From Microvirga soli (GTDB taxonomy: Bacteria; Pseudomonadota; Alphaproteobacteria; Rhizobiales; Beijerinckiaceae): a stretch of DNA of 64,000 nucleotides. The stretch's first letter is position 1. Every line of letters begins with the position of its first letter. Below are positions 1-8,007 of the stretch, piece after piece. The notes under the pieces were generated by a model. That model did no database searches, was not told the origin of the DNA, and was given only the letters and a program-made list of their open reading frames with translations. The position numbers were made by a program, and so were the translations under genes. The stretch is from NCBI RefSeq assembly GCF_016734765.1, contig NZ_JAERQE010000025.1, positions 1 to 64,000 of the forward strand, read 5' to 3'.

Positions 1-100
1 CGCCTCGCGAGCGCGCCCCTCATTGGACGAGGATGTCCTTAGCTATAGCCGAGCTTAGGACAGAAGTCAAGAACAAAATGAGAACATGACTACTGCACGC

Positions 101-223
101 CCTCTCCCCTTTGCGGGAGAGGGTGGCCTGCGGCAGCAGGTCGGGAGAGGGGCCGTGAGACATCGAGCACTGCCCCTCTCCCGGCTCACTCCGTTCGCCA
201 CCCTCCCCCGCAAAGGGGGGAGG
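101..223. repeat. REP-like compound palindromic element
   Basis: Two 27-base arms at 101-127 and 197-223 are reverse complements of each other with about two mismatches. Each arm also folds on itself (CCTCTCCC/GGGAGAGG in the left arm). A second inner inverted pair, GGGAGAGGGGC and GCCCCTCTCCC, lies between them. This pattern is typical of intergenic REP-type elements in GC-rich alphaproteobacteria. No gene is seen between base 1 and the end of the CCA gene at 294. Confidence 0.7.
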
Positions 224-293
224 GGAAAGACCCGCGAATTGTTTTTAACCCGAACCCGGATCTGCACTTCATCTCGCCCAGGACAATGGCGAC

Positions 294-1541
294 CTAGGCC
301 TGCTCCATCACCCGGTTCAGAAGGCCCCTGGCGTATTCCGCATCCGTCCGGCAGCCTTCCGCCAGCCAAGCCTGACGGGCTCGGGCGAGTATTGTGCCAA
401 TCTTCGGCCCCTTCGGAACGCCCCCCTCGATGAGATCGGCTCCACGCAGGGGGAAGACCGGCACGGGCTCGGTGCCATTTCGGTATCGAGTGAGCGCCTC
501 CCGAGCCTCCTTGTTTACGACGGGAGACGGCTCTCCGGCTGTTGCCGCAAGGACAATGCCGAGCGCATCGGGTTCATGGCCTGCCACCAGGCGCCGGATG
601 GCCCCGGCATCGAGGGGCGAAGCGCAGGTCTTGAGAAGGTTGAGAAGCCCGGCAAAGGCGGCAAGCTTCCTGTGCTCGTCATTGGATAGCCGAAGCTGCT
701 CCCGCAGGCGTTCCGCATCCTCCTCCACCATCACGGCGAGGGCCGCCAGACGCCAGATCGGGACAGGGTTGTCCCGGTCATCCGCTGTGACGCGGTCGAA
801 GCGGCCGAACTCTGCAATCCCGCCAAGCAGGCCGGTGAGAAAACCATGATCGGCCAGGACCCGGATCGTTTCCTCGGCCCGTTTCGCCACAAGGAGCTTG
901 AGAAGTTCGTGCCGGATCCGCTCCTTCGAGAGGATCGCGAGCCCCTGCCGCTCGGTGCCGGAGGCGGCCAGCCCCTCAGGATCGGGGTCGCCTTGCGCAT
1001 ATTCCGCGTGAAAGCGGAAGAACCGCATGATGCGCAGGTAATCCTCGCGGATGCGGGTCCGGGCCTCGCCGATGAAGCGCACGCGCCGGGCGGCCAGATC
1101 CGCCGCGCCACCGGTATAGTCGTAGAGCTGCCCGTCGAGCCCGAGGGACAGGGCGTTGATGGTGAAATCCCGCCGTTTGGCATCCCGCACGAAATCGCGC
1201 CCGAAATGCACCACCGCGCGGCGCCCGTCGGTTTCCACATCCTCGCGCAGGGTGGTGATCTCGAAGGGCTCGCCGTCGACGATCACCGTGATCGTGCCAT
1301 GCTCGATGCCCGTGGGGACCGCCTTGAACCCGGCCCGCTTCGCCCGCCCCATGATGGCGTCGGGCAGCATGGTCGTTGTGCAATCGACTTCCGTGACGGG
1401 CCGTCTGAGCAGGGCGTTGCGCACGGCACCACCCACGATGCGGGTCTCTTCGGCCGCATCGTTGAAGACCTCCAGGAGACGGCGCAGTTCACGGCGATGA
1501 AGAAGGCTCGCCAGGGCCTGACGATCGAGGGCTTCCGTCAC
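294..1541 (-). CDS. cca: CCA tRNA nucleotidyltransferase
   Basis: This enzyme adds or repairs the 3'-CCA end of tRNAs, using CTP and ATP without a template. The 415-residue protein has the class II fold in order: GGAVRN near residue 37, the EVDC metal-binding strand that follows, and the RRDFTINAL motif near residue 130. The EDYLRIMRFFRFHAEY segment of the neck follows, then a helical body. The start is GTG at 1541, overlapping the stop of the DUF6111 gene by 4 bases (GTGA), which suggests translational coupling. Length and motif order are normal for the alphaproteobacterial form. Confidence 0.95.
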   Translation of the reverse strand: MTEALDRQALASLLHRRELRRLLEVFNDAAEETRIVGGAVRNALLRRPVTEVDCTTTMLPDAIMGRAKRAGFKAVPTGIEHGTITVIVDGEPFEITTLREDVETDGRRAVVHFGRDFVRDAKRRDFTINALSLGLDGQLYDYTGGAADLAARRVRFIGEARTRIREDYLRIMRFFRFHAEYAQGDPDPEGLAASGTERQGLAILSKERIRHELLKLLVAKRAEETIRVLADHGFLTGLLGGIAEFGRFDRVTADDRDNPVPIWRLAALAVMVEEDAERLREQLRLSNDEHRKLAAFAGLLNLLKTCASPLDAGAIRRLVAGHEPDALGIVLAATAGEPSPVVNKEAREALTRYRNGTEPVPVFPLRGADLIEGGVPKGPKIGTILARARQAWLAEGCRTDAEYARGLLNRVMEQA

Positions 1542-1795
1542 TGGAAATGCCCCGGGATAACGCGGCCGTTCTCAACGTGCGTCGGCACATAGGCGCCCGT
1601 CTGGCGCTCGTCCAGAAGCCCGGTCGCGATCAGCGAGAGAACCACGAAACTCAAGCCTGCAATCGTGAGCCAGAGCGACTGGCTGCTCCAATGCGTCCAA
1701 AGCAGAGGATTGCGCCGGCGGATGAGAAGATAAATTCCAAACAAAACGAAGGGCAGCAGGAACAGCACCACACCCTGAACGACTGCCCGTGTCAT
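1538..1795 (-). CDS. DUF6111 family small membrane protein
   Basis: An 85-residue protein with two predicted membrane helices, one near residues 5-25 (VVLFLLPFVLFGIYLLI) and one near residues 40-60 (LTIAGLSFVVLSLIATGLL). The two are joined by a basic loop containing RRRNP. It sits between the Nudix gene and cca, overlapping each by 4 bases (ATGA and GTGA). This matches the position of DUF6111 proteins in Rhizobiales. The function is unknown; the assignment rests on context and topology. Confidence 0.75.
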   Translation of the reverse strand: MTRAVVQGVVLFLLPFVLFGIYLLIRRRNPLLWTHWSSQSLWLTIAGLSFVVLSLIATGLLDERQTGAYVPTHVENGRVIPGHFQ

Positions 1796-2430
1796 GAACC
1801 GTAGAGCCTCTCATAAAGATTGCGGATAATGCCCGCCGTCACACCCCAGATGTAGCGTCCCTCATAGGGCATTGCATAGTAGCGGCGCAAACGCCCCTTG
1901 AACTCGCGGGAATGAAGCTCGTGGCGCTCAGGGTTCATAAGGAAGCCGAGCGGAACTTCGAAGGCGTCGGCCACCTCGTCGTGATTGATGTTGAGCGTGT
2001 AGGAGGGCGAGACCCGCGCCACCACCGGCATCACGAGATAGTTGGTCGTGGACAGGTAGGGGTCGAGATAGCCGAGCGGGCTGATGAAGCGGCTGTCGAG
2101 GCCGATCTCCTCCATGGCCTCGCGGCAGGCGGCATCCAGGACCGATGCGTCCGTCGGATCGACCCGCCCGCCCGGGAAGGCGATCTGCCCCGAATGCTGG
2201 CGCAGATGCGCGGCGCGCTCGGTCAGAAGCAGCATCGGCTCCTCGCGCATGACCACCGGCACCAGGACCGCGGCAGGCTTCGGCGTCAGCGGGTAGACCA
2301 GGGGCACCTCGTCGAGGCTGTGATCGCCGCGAGGATCCGTCAGCGCCTCCTCCGCATGCGGCGGCTCAGGCAGCAGGCGCTCAGTGGCGAGCGTCAGGAA
2401 GTCCGGTGTGTCGTAAGGGGCAAGACGCAT
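1792..2430 (-). CDS. NudL-type Nudix hydrolase (CoA pyrophosphatase family)
   Basis: A Nudix hydrolase expected to cleave the pyrophosphate of coenzyme A or related nucleotides. The NudL-type region VLVPVV...LLLTERAAHLRQHSGQIAFPGG precedes a Nudix box with REAMEEIGL near residue 110. The preferred start is ATG at 2430, because the stop of the DUF1285 gene overlaps it by one base (TGATG); the longer open frame upstream runs inside that gene. The C-terminal part (YIWGVTAGIIRNLYERLYG) is also typical of NudL. It is the second gene of a four-gene minus-strand run. Confidence 0.9.
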   Translation of the reverse strand: MRLAPYDTPDFLTLATERLLPEPPHAEEALTDPRGDHSLDEVPLVYPLTPKPAAVLVPVVMREEPMLLLTERAAHLRQHSGQIAFPGGRVDPTDASVLDAACREAMEEIGLDSRFISPLGYLDPYLSTTNYLVMPVVARVSPSYTLNINHDEVADAFEVPLGFLMNPERHELHSREFKGRLRRYYAMPYEGRYIWGVTAGIIRNLYERLYGS

Positions 2431-3029
2431 CAAGCAGCGCCCAGCTCGGACGCGGGAGCGATGGAGAAAAAGGCGCCGCCTGCGCTCATCCCGAAAGTTG
2501 CCGCCCCGTCCACGGTCTTTTCTTCGCCCATGGCCACCAGATCGAGGGTCAGGCTCCGCGTCACCAGGGCCCACAGCTCCCCTCGAACTTTCACGTAAGG
2601 CTTGATGCCGCCATTCGCGTCCTGCTCGAAGCGCAGGGGATGATCGGGCCCGACCTGCACGAGATCGTCCACATTGGTGCGGAACGCGATCTGCCGGCCC
2701 TCCCCCTCACCTTCCACGGCCATCTCGACGGCCAGGAAGGGCGCGTCCTCCACAACAATCCCCACTCGCTCGACCGGTGTGACCAGCACGTAGCGTTCCG
2801 GATCCTTGCGAAGGACCGTCGAAAACAGCTTCACGAGCGCGGGCCGATTGATGGGCGAGCCCATGTAATGCCATGTGCCGTCGGCCGCGATGCGCATGTC
2901 GATCTCACCGCAATAGGCCGGGTTCCACCGCTCGACCGGAGGTGGGCCTTTCCGCTTTGAATCGGACCCGAGCGCCTGCGTCAGGCGGGCCAGGGCGCTT
3001 CCAGGTGTGAGAGACGAAGGATCCATCAT
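2430..3029 (-). CDS. DUF1285 domain-containing protein
   Basis: A 199-residue soluble protein of the DUF1285 family. The family signature PPVERWNPAYCGEIDMRI is near residues 30-47, followed by WHYMGSPINRPALVKLFSTVL and YVLVTPVERVGI. The molecular function is not established. It is the first gene of the run DUF1285-NudL-DUF6111-cca, an arrangement common in Rhizobiales. The gene is divergent from the MoxR gene, with about 200 bases between them that presumably hold both promoters. Confidence 0.9.
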   Translation of the reverse strand: MMDPSSLTPGSALARLTQALGSDSKRKGPPPVERWNPAYCGEIDMRIAADGTWHYMGSPINRPALVKLFSTVLRKDPERYVLVTPVERVGIVVEDAPFLAVEMAVEGEGEGRQIAFRTNVDDLVQVGPDHPLRFEQDANGGIKPYVKVRGELWALVTRSLTLDLVAMGEEKTVDGAATFGMSAGGAFFSIAPASELGAA

Positions 3030-3231
3030 GACATAAGCGTGAACAGGAATTTCAGTTTCCGGGATCGACGAACGGCTGCCGATGGTTACTTCCTAGAGCA
3101 TAGAGTCCCCGCCTGTCTCGTCCACTCCACTCGGGTTCAACGCTGCGGCGCATCGACCCTTGCCACTCGACCGGGATCGAAGGCAGACTAGCTACCGGGG
3201 GCACGCGCGAATGTAGAGGGAGAATGACCTC

Positions 3232-4248
3232 ATGACGGCCAGCATTGCTCAAGCGCCCACCGCCTTGGACGACGCGATCATCCGCAACGCGGAGGCGACG
3301 CTTGAGACTGTCGGCCGTGCCCGGGAGGCCATTCACACCGTCATCTTCGGCCAGGAAGAGGTGGTGGACCTGACCCTGATCACCCTCCTGGCCGGCGGCC
3401 ACGGCCTCCTGGTCGGTGTTCCGGGCCTTGCCAAGACGAAGCTCGTGGACACGCTCGGCACCGTGCTCGGGTTGGACGCCCGCCGCATCCAGTTCACCCC
3501 GGACCTGATGCCCTCCGACATCCTGGGTTCCGAGATCCTCGACGAGGGCGCCGACCGCCGCCGCTCCTTCCGGTTCGTGAAGGGCCCGGTCTTCGCGCAA
3601 CTCCTCATGGCCGACGAGATCAACCGCGCCAGCCCCCGCACCCAGTCCGCCCTGCTGCAGGCCATGCAGGAGCATCATGTTTCCGTGGGCGGCGAGCGTC
3701 ACGACCTGCCGCAGCCCTTCCACGTGCTGGCAACGCAGAACCCCATCGAGCAGGAGGGCACCTATCCCCTGCCCGAGGCTCAGCTCGACCGCTTCCTGCT
3801 GGAGATCGACGTCGGCTACCCGACCCGCGAGGCCGAGCGGCGCATCCTCATCGAGACGACCGGCGCGGAGGATCACAAGCCTAGCGCCGTCATGAATGCC
3901 GAGACGCTCATGAACGCGCAGCGCCTCGTCCGCCGCCTGCCCGTGGGCGAGAGCGTCATCGAGGCGATCCTCGACCTCGTGCGCTCGGCCCGCCCGGAAG
4001 CGGAACGGATCGAGGGTGTCAGCGACAAGATCCTGTGGGGTCCGGGCCCCCGCGCCAGCCAGGCCCTGATGCTGGCCGTGCGTGCCCGCGCGCTCATCGA
4101 GGGCCGCGTGGCTCCCTCGCTGGCCGACGTGGCGGCCCTGGCCGAGCCCGTGCTCAAGCACCGCATGGCGCTCACCTTCTCGGCCCGTGCGGACGGAGAC
4201 ACGATCAAAAGCGTGATCGGCCGACTCACCTCGCGGCTGGCAGGCTAG
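3232..4248 (+). CDS. MoxR family AAA+ ATPase
   Basis: A 338-residue AAA+ ATPase of the MoxR branch, which acts as a chaperone for assembly or activation of partner proteins, often ones with von Willebrand A domains. The Walker A region is a MoxR variant (GVPGLAKTKL near residue 64). Walker B is MADEINRASPRTQSALLQAMQE near residue 126. Sensor 1 is ATQNPIEQEGTYPLPEAQLDRF near residue 167. The start ATG follows a GGGAGAA ribosome site. It leads a plus-strand run with DUF58, DUF4159 and a vWA/GATase-like protein, the usual MoxR partner set in alphaproteobacteria. Confidence 0.95.
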   Translation: MTASIAQAPTALDDAIIRNAEATLETVGRAREAIHTVIFGQEEVVDLTLITLLAGGHGLLVGVPGLAKTKLVDTLGTVLGLDARRIQFTPDLMPSDILGSEILDEGADRRRSFRFVKGPVFAQLLMADEINRASPRTQSALLQAMQEHHVSVGGERHDLPQPFHVLATQNPIEQEGTYPLPEAQLDRFLLEIDVGYPTREAERRILIETTGAEDHKPSAVMNAETLMNAQRLVRRLPVGESVIEAILDLVRSARPEAERIEGVSDKILWGPGPRASQALMLAVRARALIEGRVAPSLADVAALAEPVLKHRMALTFSARADGDTIKSVIGRLTSRLAG

Positions 4249-4258
4249 GATCATCGCC

Positions 4259-5185
4259 ATGGCCCGTGTCCGGGTCCTCCCCGAAAGCGCCCGCTCGCCG
4301 GGCCGCGTCGAGACCGAGAGCGCTCTCTCCCTCGCTCACCGGATGCCGCGCCTGGTGCTCGAGGCCCGGCGTGTCGCGGCCAATCTCGCGCACGGCATCC
4401 ACGGCCGCCGCCGTTCCGGCACCGGCGAAACCTTCTGGCAGTTTCGTCCCTTCGTGGCAGGCGAGGCCGCGCAGCGGATTGACTGGCGCCGCTCGGGCCG
4501 CGACGACCGCCTCTATGTGCGCGAGCGCGAGTGGGAAACGGCCCAGACCGTGTGGTTCTGGATCGACCGTTCCGCCTCCATGGGCTACGCCTCCGACCTT
4601 GCCCAGGCGCCCAAGATCGAGCGCGCCGTCGTGCTCGGCATGGCGCTCGCCAATTGCTTCGTCGAGGGCGGCGAGCGCGTGGGCATGCTGGGACTGATGT
4701 CGCCGCGCGCCACCCGGCGTATCGCCGAGACCATGGCCCAGACCCTGGTGGCGGACCGCGCCTCCCTGGAGGAGGACCTGCCCCCGCAGGCTCCCGTCGC
4801 GCCACAGCACGAAGCGATCCTGATCAGCGATTTCCTGTCGCCTGCGCGCGACATCGTCACCATGGTCGAAGGCATCTCGTCCCGCGGAGCACGCGGGCAT
4901 CTGGTGATGATCGTCGACCCCGTCGAGGAGACCTTCCCGTTCCAGGGGCAGGCGGTTCTGCACGACCTGGAAGACGGCCTATCGCTCCGGATCGGCGATG
5001 CCACATCCTGGGGGAAGGCCTATCGCTTAAGGCTTGAGCAGCATCGGGCGGAGCTGCAGGAACTGGCCCGCCGCCGCGGCTGGACATTGACCATCCACCG
5101 GACCGACCGACCGGCGAGCGAAGCGGCGCTTCGCCTCATGACGCTGGTGGCGACCTCCCGTGGTGCCGGTGTGGGAGGGCGCTAA
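4259..5185 (+). CDS. DUF58 domain-containing protein
   Basis: A 308-residue protein of the DUF58 family, which carries a degenerate von Willebrand A-like fold and pairs with MoxR ATPases. Visible signatures are the N-terminal RMPRLVLEARRVAANL and GRRRSGTGETFWQFRPF, then the family hallmark IDWRRSGRDDRLYVREREWE. FWIDRSASMG holds the DxSxS-like strand near residue 100. The start lies 10 bases after moxR, so the two are very likely co-transcribed. No membrane segment is apparent. The client or substrate of the pair is unknown. Confidence 0.92.
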   Translation: MARVRVLPESARSPGRVETESALSLAHRMPRLVLEARRVAANLAHGIHGRRRSGTGETFWQFRPFVAGEAAQRIDWRRSGRDDRLYVREREWETAQTVWFWIDRSASMGYASDLAQAPKIERAVVLGMALANCFVEGGERVGMLGLMSPRATRRIAETMAQTLVADRASLEEDLPPQAPVAPQHEAILISDFLSPARDIVTMVEGISSRGARGHLVMIVDPVEETFPFQGQAVLHDLEDGLSLRIGDATSWGKAYRLRLEQHRAELQELARRRGWTLTIHRTDRPASEAALRLMTLVATSRGAGVGGR

Positions 5186-5189
5186 AGCG

Positions 5190-7994
5190 ATGCTGGGCCT
5201 CCCCCTCACCTTCACCGTTCCACTTGTTCTCACAGCACTGGCCGCGCTGCCGGCGATCTGGCTGCTCCTGCGCATCACGCCGCCGCAGCCGAAGCGCGTG
5301 GATTTCCCGCCGCTCAGGATCATGGCGGACCTGCGCCCCGAGCAGGAAATGCCCGCCCGCACGCCATGGTGGCTATTGCTCCTGCGGCTGCTGCTGGCGG
5401 CCTTTCTCATCCTCGCGGCCTCGGGGCCGATCTGGAATCCCCTGGCCGAGGGCAACAGCCGCTCGCCGCTTCTGATCGTGCTCGACAACGGCTTCGCCGC
5501 CGCTCACGACTGGCGCGAGCGCATGAACCTGGCCTCCGAGCGCATCGAGGCGGCAGGACGCGACGGGCGCACGGTGGCCCTTGTGGCCACGGCGGAAACA
5601 CCCGCCGGCATCGAGCCTGCCAGCCCCGCCGCAGCGCTCGAGCGCCTGCGCTCCCTGAAGCCCCTGCCGCATTGGCAGGACCGCCAGGTGCATCTCGAGT
5701 CCATCGGGCGCTTTCTGGAAGCAACGCCGGACGCCAACATTGTCTGGATCAGCGATGGGGTTGCGGGCGTTGACGGGCAAGGCTTCATCGATGGTTTGGC
5801 TCCCATGGCGGACGGTCAGCGGATCACCGTGCTGAAAGCGGAGCGGGCTCCGGCCCTTGCGGTCGCAGGCGTCGAGAATGCCAGCGGCCAGATGAATGTG
5901 CGGCTGGTCCGCCCCGAACCGAACGGACGCGACTCGGGCACCGTCCGCGTTCTCGACCTCAAGAGCCTGCCGCTCGCCGACATGCGCTTTTCCTTCGAGG
6001 CGAATGCGACCGAGACCTCTGTGGCGTTCGATCTGCCCACCGAGATCCGCAATGCCATCGCGCGCATCGAGATCCTCGGCGAGGGCTCGGCCGGAGCCGT
6101 GCACCTGCTCGACGAGCGCGGCAAGCGCCGTCGCGTCGGTCTCGTCTTCGGCGGCACTTCGGACCAGGCCCAGCCTCTCCTCTCGCCGCTCTACTACATC
6201 GAGCGGGCGCTCGCGCCTTATTCCGAGATCCGCACCGGCCGCGGCGGCGTGGCGGATTCGGTGAACCAGCTCATCGACGAGCAGGTCTCCGTGCTGGTGC
6301 TGGCCGATGTGGGCGGTCTCGACCGCGAGACGCTCGGCAAGGTCACGGCCTTCGTGGAACAGGGCGGCATGCTGCTGCGCTTTGCGGGTTCGCGGCTGTC
6401 CGCCGGCAACGACGAGCTGGTTCCGGTGCGCCTGCGCCGTGGCGGGCGCAGCCTTGGCGGCACCCTGTCCTGGGATACTCCCAAAACCTTTGCGCCCTTC
6501 ACTCGCGAGAGCCCCTTCTTCGGCCTCACTGTGCCGGAGGAGATCGGCATTCGCCGCCAGATCCTCGCGGAGCCCGACGGCGACCTACCGGCCAAGACTT
6601 GGGCGTCGCTGGCCGACGGCACGCCCATCGTGACGGCCGACAAGCGCGGCGACGGAATGATCGTGCTCTTCCACGTGACCGCCGACACCACCTGGTCGAA
6701 CCTGCCTCTGTCGGGTCTGTTCGTCGACATGCTGCGCCGGACCACGGCTCTCGCCGGCGCACCGACCGATGTGAACGCGGAATCCCGCAACGCGGAGAAC
6801 GAGACCGTGGCGCCCCGTCTGACCCTCGATGGCTATGGCATCTACATCTCGCCGCCGGCCAATGCCCGCGCGGTAACGCGCAACTATGCCGAGCGTGCGC
6901 GGGGCGAGCACCCACCGGGTTTCTACGGCCCGGTGGATTCGAGCCTCGCGGTCAACGCGCTCCTGCCGGGCGATCGCCTAGCGCCCCTGAACTTCGCTCC
7001 GCTGAACGCCCGGATCGCTCCGCTGGCCGGAGCCCAGACCGTCGATCTGCGCATGCCGCTGTTCATGCTGGCCCTGCTGCTGCTCGTCGCCGACACCATC
7101 GCGTCGCTCTGGCTCGGCGGTCATCTGTCGAACCTCTCCGGCCGTCTGCGCAAGGCGGGTGCTGCGGCGGCGATCGTCCTGGGCTCGACCTTGGCTCTCA
7201 ACCCCGTCTCGGACGCGAGCGCGCAGGAGCGCCGGTCGTCGATGACAATGGAAAGCTCCAGCCCCGCCCTCGTGACGCGGCTTGCCTATGTGATCACGGG
7301 CGATACGCAGGTGGACGACACCAGCAAGGCAGGCCTCACCGGATTGACGCAGGTGCTGAGCCAGCGCACCGCCCTGTCGCCGGGCGAGCCCATCGGCATC
7401 GATCTCTCTCGGGACGAGGTAGCGTTCTATCCGCTGATCTACTGGCCCATCGTGGCGAGCAGGCCTATTCCGTCCGAGGCTGCGATCCGGCGTCTCGATG
7501 CCTTCATGAAGGGCGGCGGCACCGTGATCTTCGACACGCGCGATGCTTTCGGCAATCGTCTCGATGGCGCGCCTACAGCCGAAGGGCAGTATCTGCGCCG
7601 GTTGCTCGCGGGCCTCGACATTCCGGAGATCGAGCCTGTGCCGGTCGATCACGTGCTCACCAAGACCTTCTACATCCTCGACAGCTTCCCCGGCCGCTAT
7701 TCCACCGGACAGACCTGGGTCGAAGCCCTGCCGCCGCAGGCGGAGGGCGAGGCCAACCGCCCGGCCCGGTCGGGCGACGGCGTCTCGCCGATCATCATCA
7801 CGTCGAACGATCTCGCGGCCGCCTGGGCCGTGGGCCAGCGGGGCGAGTGGCTCTACCCTGTGGTCGGCAGCGACCAGCGCCAGCGGGAGTTCTCGTATCG
7901 CAGCGGCGTCAACATCGTCATGTATGCGCTGACCGGCAACTACAAGGCCGACCAGGTGCACGTGCCGGCCCTGCTCGAACGCCTCGGGCAGTAA
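5190..7994 (+). CDS. DUF4159 domain-containing membrane protein with BatA-like N-terminus
   Basis: A large membrane protein of about 934 residues. The N-terminus has the BatA-type two-helix anchor (PLVLTALAALPAIWLLLRITPP and WWLLLLRLLLAAFLILAASGP) around residues 5-75. A vWA/GATase-like region follows, then a further hydrophobic helix near residue 630. The C-terminal DUF4159 domain includes YPLIYWPIV, GGGTVIFDTRD and EFSYRSGVNIVMYALTGNYK. I prefer ATG at 5190, just after the DUF58 stop, over an in-frame ATG at 5160 inside that gene. With its neighbours it forms a MoxR-linked envelope complex of unknown function. Confidence 0.9.
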   Translation: MLGLPLTFTVPLVLTALAALPAIWLLLRITPPQPKRVDFPPLRIMADLRPEQEMPARTPWWLLLLRLLLAAFLILAASGPIWNPLAEGNSRSPLLIVLDNGFAAAHDWRERMNLASERIEAAGRDGRTVALVATAETPAGIEPASPAAALERLRSLKPLPHWQDRQVHLESIGRFLEATPDANIVWISDGVAGVDGQGFIDGLAPMADGQRITVLKAERAPALAVAGVENASGQMNVRLVRPEPNGRDSGTVRVLDLKSLPLADMRFSFEANATETSVAFDLPTEIRNAIARIEILGEGSAGAVHLLDERGKRRRVGLVFGGTSDQAQPLLSPLYYIERALAPYSEIRTGRGGVADSVNQLIDEQVSVLVLADVGGLDRETLGKVTAFVEQGGMLLRFAGSRLSAGNDELVPVRLRRGGRSLGGTLSWDTPKTFAPFTRESPFFGLTVPEEIGIRRQILAEPDGDLPAKTWASLADGTPIVTADKRGDGMIVLFHVTADTTWSNLPLSGLFVDMLRRTTALAGAPTDVNAESRNAENETVAPRLTLDGYGIYISPPANARAVTRNYAERARGEHPPGFYGPVDSSLAVNALLPGDRLAPLNFAPLNARIAPLAGAQTVDLRMPLFMLALLLLVADTIASLWLGGHLSNLSGRLRKAGAAAAIVLGSTLALNPVSDASAQERRSSMTMESSSPALVTRLAYVITGDTQVDDTSKAGLTGLTQVLSQRTALSPGEPIGIDLSRDEVAFYPLIYWPIVASRPIPSEAAIRRLDAFMKGGGTVIFDTRDAFGNRLDGAPTAEGQYLRRLLAGLDIPEIEPVPVDHVLTKTFYILDSFPGRYSTGQTWVEALPPQAEGEANRPARSGDGVSPIIITSNDLAAAWAVGQRGEWLYPVVGSDQRQREFSYRSGVNIVMYALTGNYKADQVHVPALLERLGQ

Positions 7995-8007
7995 GGGGAG
8001 ATTGCCT

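Noticed and set aside
3052..4260. A 402-residue open frame antisense to the MoxR gene
   Set aside because: It mirrors moxR codons, has biased composition and no recognisable domain; the MoxR motifs on the plus strand are clear.
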